64,000 nucleotides of DNA from JAJPHW01 sp963799065 (GTDB lineage Bacteria; Acidobacteriota; Terriglobia; Terriglobales; Acidobacteriaceae). The stretch is taken from contig CAWCVJ010000003.1 of assembly GCA_963799065.1 (NCBI GenBank), forward strand, positions 806,001 through 870,000, written 5' to 3'. Below the pieces are notes generated by a model that saw nothing but the letters and a program-made list of their open reading frames with translations, did not search any database and had not been told where the DNA came from. Position numbers and translations under genes: made by a program. The first letter of the stretch is position 1, and the number at the start of each line of letters is the position of its first letter. Of this stretch, positions 51,889 through 61,794 are shown one piece after another.

Positions 51889-53154
51889 ATGGACAAGAAA
51901 AGCATGGCTCACAAATCACGGTTAATTTTTATCAGAACAATCGCAGCATCGCTGTTAACCGTATACATTCTGGCGGCTTCGGGCTGCGGTCGTTCCGACG
52001 CGGCTCGAAGCGTCGCCGCCAGCACACTTCCACGCGCTGCTGTCGTGCAAGTGCGTCGAACTCCGCTCTCCAATACTTTTCTCGTCGCAGGACAGTTCCT
52101 TCCTTATCAGGAAGTGGAACTCCATGCCAAAGTCGCGGGATACATAGAGAAGATTACCGTGGACATCGGCGACCACGTCCGCACTGGCCAAGTATTGGCG
52201 GTCCTTGAAATTCCAGAACTGACGGCGCAGTTGCAAGCCGCTGGGGCACAAGTTCGTCACAGTCAGGAAGAAATCGTCCACGCCCAGAACGAGGTCAGTC
52301 GTGCTGAATCCGATCAGCAGGCGGTGCATGCGGCAAGTCAGCGTCTCGCCCAGGCAGCGCAGGCACGACCCGGACTAATTGCGCAACAGGAATTGGACGA
52401 CGCCGCAGCCAAGGACAATTCCGGCGCCGCTCAGGTCGATGCTGCGAAGTCTGCACTGGCCGCGGCTCGCCAGCAGTTGGAAGTCTCGGAAGCCGACGAG
52501 CGGCATTACGCCGCGCTCTCCGAATACTCGAAAATCACGGCGCCTTTTGACGGCGTCGTCACTTGGAGGTACGCCGACACCGGCTCACTGATTCAGGCGG
52601 GCACCTCGAACGTAGCGTCGATGCCGGTGGTAAAACTTTCGCAATCCAATCTCTTGCGCTTGCGCATTCCCGTGCCAGAGTCTCTGGCATCAGGAATTCA
52701 GAATGGTCAAACCGCTGACATCCGGGTACAAGCCACGAACGCGCACTTTTCTGGCAAAGTCATTCGCTTCACGGACTCACTCGATCCTTCCACGCGCACC
52801 ATGCAGGTTGAGATCGATGTGCCCAATCCCAACTACAAACTGGCGACAGGGATGTACGCCGATGTGACGCTGCGCACGCAAAGTAACGCCGACGCTCTGA
52901 CGTTGCCATTGCAAGCCGTCAGCCGAAACCAAGACCAAGCGACCGTGCTTCTTGTAGACGCGCAGAACCTGGTCCAGCGTCGCCAAATCGAAACCGGCAT
53001 CGAAGGCTCAGATCGCATTCAGATTACTTCAGGGTTAAACGAGGGGGATAAAGTAATCGTCGGTAATCTCGGAGCCTACACTCCTGGCGAGCGGGTCGAG
53101 CCTAAGCTCAGCGCCATGGCGGACGAAAAATATGTCCCAGAGGGGAATCAATAG
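51889..53154 (+). CDS. RND efflux membrane-fusion (adaptor) lipoprotein
   Basis: The 421-residue periplasmic adaptor (HlyD/AcrA family) is anchored by a lipobox LAASGC (C33). The barrel-sandwich lipoyl part is EVELHAKVAGYIEKITVDIG and SKITAPFDGVVTWRYADTGS, separated by a coiled-coil hairpin of about 90 residues. A beta-barrel and membrane-proximal domain follow. It links the permease to TolC. The start could be 51889 or 51904. Two bases separate it from the permease. Confidence 0.93.
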   Translation: MDKKSMAHKSRLIFIRTIAASLLTVYILAASGCGRSDAARSVAASTLPRAAVVQVRRTPLSNTFLVAGQFLPYQEVELHAKVAGYIEKITVDIGDHVRTGQVLAVLEIPELTAQLQAAGAQVRHSQEEIVHAQNEVSRAESDQQAVHAASQRLAQAAQARPGLIAQQELDDAAAKDNSGAAQVDAAKSALAAARQQLEVSEADERHYAALSEYSKITAPFDGVVTWRYADTGSLIQAGTSNVASMPVVKLSQSNLLRLRIPVPESLASGIQNGQTADIRVQATNAHFSGKVIRFTDSLDPSTRTMQVEIDVPNPNYKLATGMYADVTLRTQSNADALTLPLQAVSRNQDQATVLLVDAQNLVQRRQIETGIEGSDRIQITSGLNEGDKVIVGNLGAYTPGERVEPKLSAMADEKYVPEGNQ

Positions 53155-53156
53155 GG

Positions 53157-56100
53157 ATGCCGGGATTCGCGATCAAGTACCCATTCCTCATCATCACGAT
53201 CTTCCTGATCATCGCGGTAGTCGGAGTGACGACGATTGTCCGCATGCCGGTCGATCTGTTTCCTCAAATCAACATTCCGGTCGTGGTCGTGGCAACTTTC
53301 TATTCCGGGATGCCGCCGGAGCAGATCGAGACAAATATTACCGATCCCTTCGAGCGATTCTTCACTCTGGGAAGCGGCATCGACCACATGGAGTCGCGCT
53401 CCTTGACCGGCGTGAGCCTCATCAAGGTTTACTTCCAGCCGGGAACCAATGCCGACGCGGCGGTCAGCGGCATTTCCAATCTCGCCATGGCGCAGTTGCG
53501 GCGCTTGCCTCCGGGCACTCTGCCTCCAGTGGTGCTGAAGTTCGACGCCTCAAGTCTGCCGGTGTGCCTTATCACGTTGAAAGGCGAAGGACTGAATGAG
53601 ACTCAGCTACACGACCAGGGTCAGTTTAACGTTCGGAACCAGATTGCGAATGTTCCCGGCGCGTCGGTGCCACAGCCATTCGGCGGAAAGTACCGGCAGA
53701 TTCAGGTCTACGTCGATCCGGTGAAGCTGCAGGCCCACGAGTTGAGCCTCATGGATGTCGTGCGCACAGTGAATGAAGCCAACACGATCCTGCCTGCGGG
53801 CGACGTTCGCATCGGGCCCAAAGACTACAACATCTACACAAACAGCCAGTTGCCGACGACTGAAGAGATCAATCGCCTCCCCTTGAAATCCGAAGGCAAC
53901 GCCGAATTGATGGTGGCCGACGTAGGCCATGCCGAGGACGCAGCCGCGATCCAAACCAACATTGTGCGAGTGGATGGCCAGAAGTCCGTCTATCTTCCAA
54001 TTCTCAAGCAAGGCGGAGACAGCAATACTATTGCAATCGTCAACGGCATTCGTGCTCGCGTCAAAGACCTGATCGACGTTCCTGCAACACTCAAAGCAGA
54101 CGTCGTGTTCGATCAGTCTGTCTATGTGAAGACGGCGATTCGGAACGTCTTGCACGAAGGCGGCATTGGCCTGGTGCTGACCGCCGTGATGATTCTGATA
54201 TTCCTCGGAAGCATTCGTGGAACTCTTTCAGTGCTGCTCTCCATCCCATTGTCTTGCTTGGCGGCCTTTCTCGCGCTGAATGCGGTCGGCCAGAACATCA
54301 ACACCATGGTGCTGGGCGGAATCGCGCTGGTTCTGTCGCGCCTCATCGACAACTCAGTCGTCGTGCTGGAAAACATTTTCCGCCATCTTGAGATGGGCGA
54401 GGCCCCAGCCATCGCGGCGGAAAAAGGTGGCAGCGAAGTTGCACTCGCGGTGCTTGCGGCTACTCTTACTACGGCGATCGTATTCTTTCCCGTCGTTTTC
54501 CTGTATGGCGTGAGCCGTTTCTTGTTTACTGCGCTTGCCTTGGGGGTCGTACTTTCACTGGCCGCGTCTTACTTTGTCGCGATGACCGTGGTGCCGCTGT
54601 TCTGCTCTCGATTCATCGACGCACCGCATGAAACCGGTGACGAAGAAGCACCCTTCGCCGCCATGCTGCAACGCACCCTGGGACCATTCAATCGTGCCTA
54701 CGAAAAAGTTCTGCACCGCTATGATCGCGCTCTCGCCGCCAGCCTCGACCATCCCAAGGGCACCGTTGCAATCATCATGGGAGTGTTTCTCGTCAGTCTC
54801 GCACTGTCTCCGCTGTTAGGAGTTTCCTTTTTCCCACGCACCGATCCAGGGCAGTTCGTGATTAATGTCAAAGCCCCCACCGGACTTCGCATCGAGCTAA
54901 CCGACAAATACATTAGCCGCGTGGAGGAAGACATAAGACAGATAGTCTCACCCGATGACCTGGGCATGATCGTGTCGAATATCGGCATTACGCCAGATTT
55001 TTCTGCGATCTATACCAGCAACTCGGGCCAGCATACTGCGTTCGTGCAAGTCAGCCTCAAAGAGGGCCACAAGCGCAGCAGTTTCGACTACATGAATAAG
55101 GTAAGAGCGAAGCTGAGCGAAGATTTCCCGGAACTCTCCACTTACTTTCAGACGGGAGGCTTGGTCGATTCAGTTGTCAACCTGGGCTTGCCTGCACCCA
55201 TCGATATTCAGGTCAGCGGAAACGACATGCCAGAGGCCATGAAGACGGCGTCCGAATTGGCCAATAAAGTTAAGCAGCTGAAAACGGTCAGCGACGTTCT
55301 CATCCCTCAAGACCTCGACTATCCGGGAATCGAACTCAATGTGAACCGAGAAATGGCCTCTCGCCTCGGCCTCTCGTCAGAGGAGACGGTCGACAATGTC
55401 ATCACCGCGCTGGCATCGAACAGCATGATCGCGCCGAGTTATTGGGTTGATCCGCACAACGGCAACAACTATATGCTGACTGTGCAATATAACGAGACGC
55501 AGGTGAACTCGCTTCGCGACTTCAAGAACATTCCGCTGCATTCGGCGAAAAACGCGAATCCCACCGATCTCGACGCAGTCGCGGACATAAAGATGATCAA
55601 CACTCCGACCGAAGTGGATCATTACCAATTGCGGCGGGTTTTCGACGTTTACGTTGCGCCGTCCGGTCGGGACTTGGGCGGTCTCGCCACACAAGTGCAG
55701 AAAATAATCAATGGTACGACCGTGCCCTCGAACCTGCGCGTCGCGATGCACGGCTCGGTCGAGGGCATGCGCCAATCCTTCCGTAGCTTCGGCATCGGCC
55801 TGCTTCTGTCGGTGGTATTGGTGTATTTGATTCTTATGGCGCAATTTGCCTCCGCGAAAGACCCATTCTTAATTCTGCTCGCCGTGCCGCCTGGATTTAC
55901 GGGTGTCATTCTGTTACTCCTCATCACCGGAACAACCGTCAATGTGATGTCTCTGATGGGCGTCATGATGATGATTGGCATCGTGGTATCCGATTCCATC
56001 CTCATCGTCGAGTTCACTCGCGATCTCAGACGACAAGGACAGACTCCGATGGAAGCGTTAAAGAACGCTTGTCACATTCGGCTGCGCCCCATCATGATGA

Positions 56101-56297
56101 CCACCTTCGCCACGCTGCTTGGACTCGTCCCCATGGCGCTGGCTCTTGAAGCAGGCAGTGAGCAATATGCCCCTCTCGCTCGCGCCATTATCGGAGGATT
56201 GAGTCTCTCGTTCGTCGTGACGCTATTCTTAGTTCCCGCCGCGTACTTGCTCATGCATCGAGATGAAACTGCGCAGCCCACGGAGAACGCGGCATGA
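53157..56297 (+). CDS. RND efflux permease
   Basis: The 1046-residue inner-membrane pump (AcrB/CusA superfamily) has 12 predicted segments and two large periplasmic loops. The first segments (PGFAIKYPFLIITIFLIIAVV) and MPVDLFPQINIPVVVV are family-typical. In segment 4 the relay reads LIDNSVVVLENIFRHLE: one Asp remains and the second Asp of AcrB is Asn, as in CusA/CzcA-type pumps. It drives export of drugs or metals by proton flux; substrate unknown. ATGA overlap with the TolC gene. Confidence 0.93.
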   Translation: MPGFAIKYPFLIITIFLIIAVVGVTTIVRMPVDLFPQINIPVVVVATFYSGMPPEQIETNITDPFERFFTLGSGIDHMESRSLTGVSLIKVYFQPGTNADAAVSGISNLAMAQLRRLPPGTLPPVVLKFDASSLPVCLITLKGEGLNETQLHDQGQFNVRNQIANVPGASVPQPFGGKYRQIQVYVDPVKLQAHELSLMDVVRTVNEANTILPAGDVRIGPKDYNIYTNSQLPTTEEINRLPLKSEGNAELMVADVGHAEDAAAIQTNIVRVDGQKSVYLPILKQGGDSNTIAIVNGIRARVKDLIDVPATLKADVVFDQSVYVKTAIRNVLHEGGIGLVLTAVMILIFLGSIRGTLSVLLSIPLSCLAAFLALNAVGQNINTMVLGGIALVLSRLIDNSVVVLENIFRHLEMGEAPAIAAEKGGSEVALAVLAATLTTAIVFFPVVFLYGVSRFLFTALALGVVLSLAASYFVAMTVVPLFCSRFIDAPHETGDEEAPFAAMLQRTLGPFNRAYEKVLHRYDRALAASLDHPKGTVAIIMGVFLVSLALSPLLGVSFFPRTDPGQFVINVKAPTGLRIELTDKYISRVEEDIRQIVSPDDLGMIVSNIGITPDFSAIYTSNSGQHTAFVQVSLKEGHKRSSFDYMNKVRAKLSEDFPELSTYFQTGGLVDSVVNLGLPAPIDIQVSGNDMPEAMKTASELANKVKQLKTVSDVLIPQDLDYPGIELNVNREMASRLGLSSEETVDNVITALASNSMIAPSYWVDPHNGNNYMLTVQYNETQVNSLRDFKNIPLHSAKNANPTDLDAVADIKMINTPTEVDHYQLRRVFDVYVAPSGRDLGGLATQVQKIINGTTVPSNLRVAMHGSVEGMRQSFRSFGIGLLLSVVLVYLILMAQFASAKDPFLILLAVPPGFTGVILLLLITGTTVNVMSLMGVMMMIGIVVSDSILIVEFTRDLRRQGQTPMEALKNACHIRLRPIMMTTFATLLGLVPMALALEAGSEQYAPLARAIIGGLSLSFVVTLFLVPAAYLLMHRDETAQPTENAA

Positions 56298-57703
56298 CGA
56301 ATCGGTTTGCGGTCATTGCTTCTCTCGGAATGGTGACGATTTCGGGCATGGCACGAAGTCAAGTCAACTCGGCCGACAAGAGTTCGCTGATCTCCGCACC
56401 CGTGCCCCAAAACACGTTCGCCCTGGCAATGACTGCTGCGTACCCTCCGCAAACCCAGTCCGATGCGCGAACGGATACGACTTCGATGATACAGCTCACT
56501 CTGAAGCAGGCCGAAGCGTTAGCCATCAAGCAAAATCCGCAAATTTCGGTTGGGCGATTGTCCGCGCTCGCCGCTCGGCAGGTCACGCGCGAAGTGCGCT
56601 CCGCTTTATGGCCGACCTCATCCATCGATCTCACTGCCGTCGATGCCCGCGACAACAGCCGTATCACAGCCGGGGGACTGAACAACCCGATCATTTACGA
56701 TCGCGCCGCGGCAGGAGCGAACGTGAGCCAACTCATCACGGACTTTGGGCACACCACTAACCTGATCTCCAGCGCAAGCTACACGGCCAAGGCCGAGAAT
56801 CAAAATGCAATAGCGACGCAGCAACAAATACTACTGGCAGTTCATCAGGCGTTCTATGGCGCCCTACAGGCCCAGGCTCTCTTGACCGTCGCTCAGCAAA
56901 CCGTATCAGCCCGCCAAACCGTCACTGATCAGGTGCAAGCACTCTTCGACAACAAGTTGAAATCTCAGTTGGACCTGAGCTTCGCCAACGTGAATCTAGC
57001 TCAAGCCAAACTTTTGCTCTTGGATGCGGAGAATAATCAGAAATCGGCGCTGGCCACGCTATCGAGCGTTCTTGGATATGACAACGTGCAGGACTTCGCC
57101 TTAGTCGAGGATCGCGAAACCGCCCTTGCCCCTCCCGCGAATGTCGACGACCTCATTGCGCAAGCGTTCAACCTGCGTCCAGAGATTCGCGCCCTAGATT
57201 TTCAGTACAAGTCGGCAGAAAAGTTTCACACCGCGGAACGCGATCAGTTGATGCCCTCCATCCGCGCGCTCGGCGTGATCGGAGACACGCCCGTGCGCGA
57301 TCCCGTTCTCTCCAATTGGTATGCGGCTGCGGGCGTCAATATGGACATCCCAGTCTTTAACGGCTTCCTCTACCCAGCCCAGTCCCGGGAGGCGAAACTG
57401 CGAGCGCAGGCTGCGAAGGAGCGGTTACGAGACTTGCGCAACCGCATCTCGCGCGATGTCCGATCCAGTTGGCTGAACGCGAACACAGCATATCAGCGGC
57501 TGAGCGTTACGCAGCAATTGCTTGATCAGTCGAACCTCGCTCTAAGCCTTGCCGAGACCCGCTACAAACTAGGCCTAAGTTCCATCGTCGAACTCAGCCA
57601 AGCGCAATTACAGCAGACTCAAGCCCAAATCAGCGGAGCCCAGGCAGGATACGATTACAGACTCGCGCTAGCCGTTCTGCGATATCAAACGACCGGCATT
57701 TAA
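56294..57703 (+). CDS. TolC-family outer-membrane efflux protein
   Basis: The 469-residue outer-membrane factor has a signal peptide (MTNRFAVIASLGMVTISGMA). Two repeated coiled-coil halves follow, with LTLKQAEALAIKQNPQISVG at the beginning and LSLAETRYKLGLSSIVELSQAQ near the end, as in OprM/TolC. It completes the tripartite pump with the adaptor and permease. Its start overlaps the permease stop by four bases. Confidence 0.92.
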   Translation: MTNRFAVIASLGMVTISGMARSQVNSADKSSLISAPVPQNTFALAMTAAYPPQTQSDARTDTTSMIQLTLKQAEALAIKQNPQISVGRLSALAARQVTREVRSALWPTSSIDLTAVDARDNSRITAGGLNNPIIYDRAAAGANVSQLITDFGHTTNLISSASYTAKAENQNAIATQQQILLAVHQAFYGALQAQALLTVAQQTVSARQTVTDQVQALFDNKLKSQLDLSFANVNLAQAKLLLLDAENNQKSALATLSSVLGYDNVQDFALVEDRETALAPPANVDDLIAQAFNLRPEIRALDFQYKSAEKFHTAERDQLMPSIRALGVIGDTPVRDPVLSNWYAAAGVNMDIPVFNGFLYPAQSREAKLRAQAAKERLRDLRNRISRDVRSSWLNANTAYQRLSVTQQLLDQSNLALSLAETRYKLGLSSIVELSQAQLQQTQAQISGAQAGYDYRLALAVLRYQTTGI

Positions 57704-58129
57704 GTAAGAGACCTGACCCACGGAAGGGAAGATTGCGATAATGCCGCACAAGATGCGGACGGTTTATCGCTCGCCCGGTTCCTGTGGACTCGGAGCCCGG
57801 TGCGACTACGCGCTGGCGGCGCGGTTCCAGCGTACAGTGAGGCAACCTGGAACCTAGGACTACTGCCGACCGCGCAGGGTTCGTCGCTGACTGACTCAGA
57901 AGGGATGGACAGATCCTGAATATTCGGTCTTGGGCTGGCTAATGGATAGCCCGGTTGCATTCAGCACTCCCCGAAACCCGCCGCAAATATCTACTAATTG
58001 AATAATGTTAATAGTAGTTAACATGTATTTAACAATGCAGTCATGACAAAAGTCGATAGGAAGAGTAGAGATTACGTAACAGCCCCGAATACGCAGACGG
58101 GTGGAGACCCAGCGGGGAACCCTCATTAA
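57704..58129. other. Intergenic region with a 20-base inverted repeat
   Basis: About 430 bases with no supported gene. An inverted repeat ATGTTAA-TAGTAG-TTAACAT lies at 58005-58024 (7-bp arms) in an A/T-rich patch; it may be an operator or replication-type motif. I found no terminator for the RND operon. Confidence 0.5.
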
Positions 58130-58903
58130 GGCGAATCTTTTTCTGTACGGCGATGCCACCGGCGCCAACCGGCGTCGCTTTAGAGTTGGACAGCATCGGC
58201 TATTCGTTCTATAGCTTCGGTAACGTCAGCAACCTGGCTAAGAACCCCAACTTCGGATACCTGACCCTCGACGGAGTCGACCCCATTTTTAACAGCTATG
58301 CGGGTGGCGATCCGGGCCAACCGGCCACGGGCGGCGCCGAACAAGGCGAATTGCCAAGTTGTAACCCGGCCAACAACGGTCATGCTGGAGGTTGTTTGAA
58401 GACCGATGTCTGGACGAACGGAAATTACTTCCCTCATCTGGTCGACGGAACTTATTGTTCGTGGGCGTTGTTGCGGGTTCACTGTGGCCAACACTCTCGT
58501 CACGAATGGGGGAACGAAGATGAAGTTCAACTATCCCGCACTCGGACCGGGAACGGGCGCACTCACAGGGGTGTGCGGTCCTGGCAGCGGCGCTGGTTTC
58601 GTGGGGAACTCGTGCGTATCAAGCTATTTGAACGCCGAGAACTCGGGTGCGACGATCGCACCTACGCTCGGTACAAACTGCGGCAACGCGGTTGGAACCT
58701 GCAACCCACCCCCCAGCGGAATGTCGGTGGCCGTCACCGGGTTCCCGGCGGTCGACAACGTCGATAACGGAGTCTTCCAGGTGACTCGGATTTTGTTCGA
58801 CGGACAAATCAAGGTAAGAGTCAGTCCGACCGGATCGACGCTTACCATCAATCCCGCGCCTGCTGGGGTCGAGGGTAGCGCCAACACGGGCTGCGCACAG
58901 TGA
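58130..58903 (+). pseudogene. Broken exported-protein gene, possibly PstS-like
   Basis: Open frames here change phase. One frame gives SIGYSFYSFGNVSNLAKNPN and GYLTLDGVDPIF and LVDGTYCSWALLRV from 58153. Another frame gives VANTLVTNGGTKMKFNYPAL through to GSANTGCAQ, ending at 58903. The switch lies near 58480-58490. Upstream, a third frame (NLFLYGDATGA) looks like a further fragment, and no signal peptide or start was found, so the N-terminus is missing or damaged. The style recalls phosphate/substrate-binding PstS-type proteins, which is a weak inference. A terminator follows. Confidence 0.6.
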
Positions 58904-58946
58904 ATTCGCGGGAGTGTAGACCCAAACGGAAGACACCAAAACGAAG

Positions 58947-58979
58947 GCAGGTCACTCGTTCGTGACCTGCTTGTTCTTT
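58947..58979 (+). terminator. Terminator between convergent genes
   Basis: Perfect 9-bp stem GCAGGTCAC/GTGACCTGC (58947-58955, 58962-58970), 6-base loop, then TTGTTCTTT. It probably also serves the minus-strand gene. Confidence 0.85.
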
Positions 58980-58994
58980 AGGTCGCGGACCCGA

Positions 58995-60065
58995 TCAGCG
59001 AATCGACTTGGCCACGAGGGACGCATTCGAGGTCACTACGTCCCTGTTTCGATCTCCCCCAATCGCAGTGAAGAAATTGCTGCGCAGGAGACTTTGGAAC
59101 TTCTTCGGGTCGGCTTTGAATTGCAAGTCCAGCTCGGACTGATCGCTGCTTACGGTCATGTTTTCCAAGCCCACTCGCTGCTGTGGGGTCGCCGTCACTT
59201 TACGGTAGAGGACACCCGCCTTCAACAGAGAAGATAATGCGGTGGAGGTGCTGGAGTCTTGCGTCACGATCTCTAAATCCAACCTGACGCCTTCATCGAA
59301 CCTCATCGAATAACGTGAGCCCAGCACCATATACTTAACGCTCCGATAGCTCACCAGCTTGGTGGCATCATTGCCCAATGCGGCCAGCAGCATGACTTGC
59401 GTGCCTTGCTGATCGAGTGCACTCCAGACCGGAGCTTTGTCCACAGACAGCATGGTGTCCATCATCTCGCGATTGGAATCCAGCGGAGCGGCGTGGCCGC
59501 CGCGAGTATTCAACACAGCTCGCAGGGCGCTATCTTCGCCCAAGAGCAACGTCTTGTCGCCCAGAAAGGTCATGTTTAAAATGAGAGGTTTCGTGGGGGT
59601 GGGTGAAGCTCCCGGGGACACCGGTTTCTTCGGCATTGGGTACACGTCCACGTCGTAGTACTTGGTCGATTTTGCCTTCTGCAAAATGGGTTGCTGCAAA
59701 ACGACCTTCGAGGAAAACGAGCCCGATGCCAGAGCCGCCAAGGTATATCCGTCTTTCTCGCTACCCACCAGGACAAACGTCAAATTATCCAGGTCCTTGT
59801 CTGGATTGATTCCGATCATCTTCAGGCCCGTCTCAAACTCTCGCAGGTTTTCGGGCAGAGCTTGGGCCTTCAACGCCATCACCGAGGCCGACATCCGCGC
59901 AGTCCCATAATCCACGGAAATCACTTGGTGCGCATCCGCGGGAATCAACTTTAAGGTGGCAGAGGGCAGAGGAGCCGCCATCGCGGCTACGCTCAATAAT
60001 GTCGTCATCGCAGCCGAGGCCGCAAAGCGCAACTTACACTTCATCCTATTTCGATGGGTATTCAC
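58995..60065 (-). CDS. Secreted hypothetical protein
   Basis: The 356-residue exported protein has a signal peptide (MKCKLRFAASAAMTTLLSVAAMAA after a short basic start). No recognised catalytic motif is present. The sequence has mixed strands and a Pro/Thr linker (PVSPGASPTPTKP, about residue 150). The GTG start at 60065 has AAGGAG six bases upstream; ATG 60044 is an alternative. Function unknown. Confidence 0.78.
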   Translation of the reverse strand: MNTHRNRMKCKLRFAASAAMTTLLSVAAMAAPLPSATLKLIPADAHQVISVDYGTARMSASVMALKAQALPENLREFETGLKMIGINPDKDLDNLTFVLVGSEKDGYTLAALASGSFSSKVVLQQPILQKAKSTKYYDVDVYPMPKKPVSPGASPTPTKPLILNMTFLGDKTLLLGEDSALRAVLNTRGGHAAPLDSNREMMDTMLSVDKAPVWSALDQQGTQVMLLAALGNDATKLVSYRSVKYMVLGSRYSMRFDEGVRLDLEIVTQDSSTSTALSSLLKAGVLYRKVTATPQQRVGLENMTVSSDQSELDLQFKADPKKFQSLLRSNFFTAIGGDRNRDVVTSNASLVAKSIR

Positions 60066-60288
60066 TTTGTTCTCCTTCGCCTCAACAGCCCTTCACCAGG
60101 GAAACGGAAAAAGCCCTTGAGTCATGCCGGGTAATAAACAGCACCGTTCTTTAGCGTAGTTGACACGCCTGGTGAAATTGTTACGAATGCGTTAAGAGAT
60201 CATGAAATATTGCCTCGGACCGGCAAACCTGAGGGAAAACCGATTCCTGGCGAGTCCATTTCCTGGGGAAGCCAGCACTGGGCCGCGC

Positions 60289-61794
60289 TTAGTCGGGCGA
60301 AGTCTGTTGCACCAGGGTGCCCGCGAATCCCACGCCCGTAGCGCCCAGCAGGAGATCGCCGGAAGTACCCGAACTCAGGTAGATGATCTGTGTATTTACT
60401 TCTCCGATCGAAAATGCGACGATCCGTCCGTTAGCGTCGGCCGTGTACGTCCCAGACACCGCGCCATTCTGCACCGGTTTTCCATTTCCTCGGTTCACGA
60501 AGTAGTCCGTAAAGGTGACGTTCGTGCTTCCGTCAAAGCTGACCACTCCCGTCCGCACAATGTTTTGGGAAGTCTGCGAGTCGTATCCCGCGGTGTAGAA
60601 GGAATAGGATCCCTTCAAGGATGCGGCGGAAAACGGGCCGCCTTGCTGCTGCTCCATCCTGCCGGACTGCACCGCGTTGGGAAGATCGACGACGAAGAGC
60701 CCCTTGGAAGAACTCTCGATCCACACGATTAAAGGGATGGGGCTGGCACCCGTCGGAATCAAGGTAATCGTCGCACGCCCGTTCGATTCGACGCTGTAGG
60801 TACCAGTCAGGGGTGCATTCGATACCGGGCTCTCGCCTTGCACGATATCGTAACTTCCACTCACGATATTGCCTTTCCCATCGCATGTAAACGCCCCCGC
60901 GACATTTGCCCCGCCTGCGGCAACCGTATTTCCCGAGTAGTTAAATTCAAATCCGCCGTTCAGGCTTGCGTTGCTGAACGGGCCCGTACTCTGGGCATCC
61001 GCCCGGCCCGAACCCAGAAGGCCGCCATCGATTTCAAGGAATTTCAAAGTGGTGGAATCGATGACGTAATAGACGTAGTTGGAAGTGACGCTGGTAGCTT
61101 CCGTCAGCGTGGCGGTGCCTCTTCCGTTGGCATCGGGAGCCGTGATCGAGCCGGTCACCATAGAAGATCCAGGCAAGCCCGATTGCTCGAAGTCTTCCCG
61201 ACCATTGATCGCGCCTTCCAATACGTTCATGCTTCCGACTCGTGAAAATGAGCCGGATACGGCAGCGCCCGGCTGGGAGGAATCCAGGTGGAAAACGAAC
61301 GATCCGTTGGGAGCGGAAAATGCCGAGGTGTCCTGCCGGAGCGCAACGCCAGCTCCGTTTGCAAAGGAATCGAACTCGATCAGATCCACAGAAGAACTTG
61401 AACTCATGGCGATGGCGAGCTGGATTCTGCCTCGGGCGAGGTTGAAGGTTATGGTGCCGGTGCCATCCTGATTGATGCTGTAAGTTCCTCCCAGCAAACT
61501 GCTCGAAAGAGCCGAGTTCTGCATGAAATCGTCTTTCCCGCCCGTGAGGTTACCTTTGCCGTCCGCTACGAAGGTTCCAGCCTCTTGATAAGCCTCGGTG
61601 CCGGTAGAAGTGAAGTAGTTGCCGCTAAAGCCGTAACTGTAATTCCCCACCAAGCTGGCGTTGGAAAACTTTGGTCCGGGGGTAGAAGACCCGCTGCTTC
61701 CGCAACTGGTGCCGAGCCAGGGAAGACTCAAGGCTGCGAGCGCAAGAAGCGCCGACACCTGCGGCTTAGATCGCTTGGAAAGGCCGTTCCCCAT
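60289..61794 (-). CDS. Lipoprotein with repeated beta-rich domains
   Basis: The 501-residue lipoprotein has a lipobox ending at C31 (PWLGTSC). Repeats of about 130 residues follow, each with a GNYSY/GGFEF/GSYSF start and a ..F.cDGkGN/G..tFvaDGkGN core: LVGNYSYGFSG, LNGGFEFNYSG and LKGSYSFYTAG, with DGKGN or similar motifs. Each unit resembles a beta-sandwich. Surface-exposed adhesion or binding function is inferred; no enzyme motif. ATG 61794 is chosen because the lipoprotein signal starts there; the frame extends to 61947. Confidence 0.78.
   Translation of the reverse strand: MGNGLSKRSKPQVSALLALAALSLPWLGTSCGSSGSSTPGPKFSNASLVGNYSYGFSGNYFTSTGTEAYQEAGTFVADGKGNLTGGKDDFMQNSALSSSLLGGTYSINQDGTGTITFNLARGRIQLAIAMSSSSSVDLIEFDSFANGAGVALRQDTSAFSAPNGSFVFHLDSSQPGAAVSGSFSRVGSMNVLEGAINGREDFEQSGLPGSSMVTGSITAPDANGRGTATLTEATSVTSNYVYYVIDSTTLKFLEIDGGLLGSGRADAQSTGPFSNASLNGGFEFNYSGNTVAAGGANVAGAFTCDGKGNIVSGSYDIVQGESPVSNAPLTGTYSVESNGRATITLIPTGASPIPLIVWIESSSKGLFVVDLPNAVQSGRMEQQQGGPFSAASLKGSYSFYTAGYDSQTSQNIVRTGVVSFDGSTNVTFTDYFVNRGNGKPVQNGAVSGTYTADANGRIVAFSIGEVNTQIIYLSSGTSGDLLLGATGVGFAGTLVQQTSPD

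Noticed and set aside
57704..58129. Possible tRNA or small RNA in the gap after TolC
   Set aside because: GC-rich stretches at 57760-57860 do not fold into a cloverleaf I can defend.
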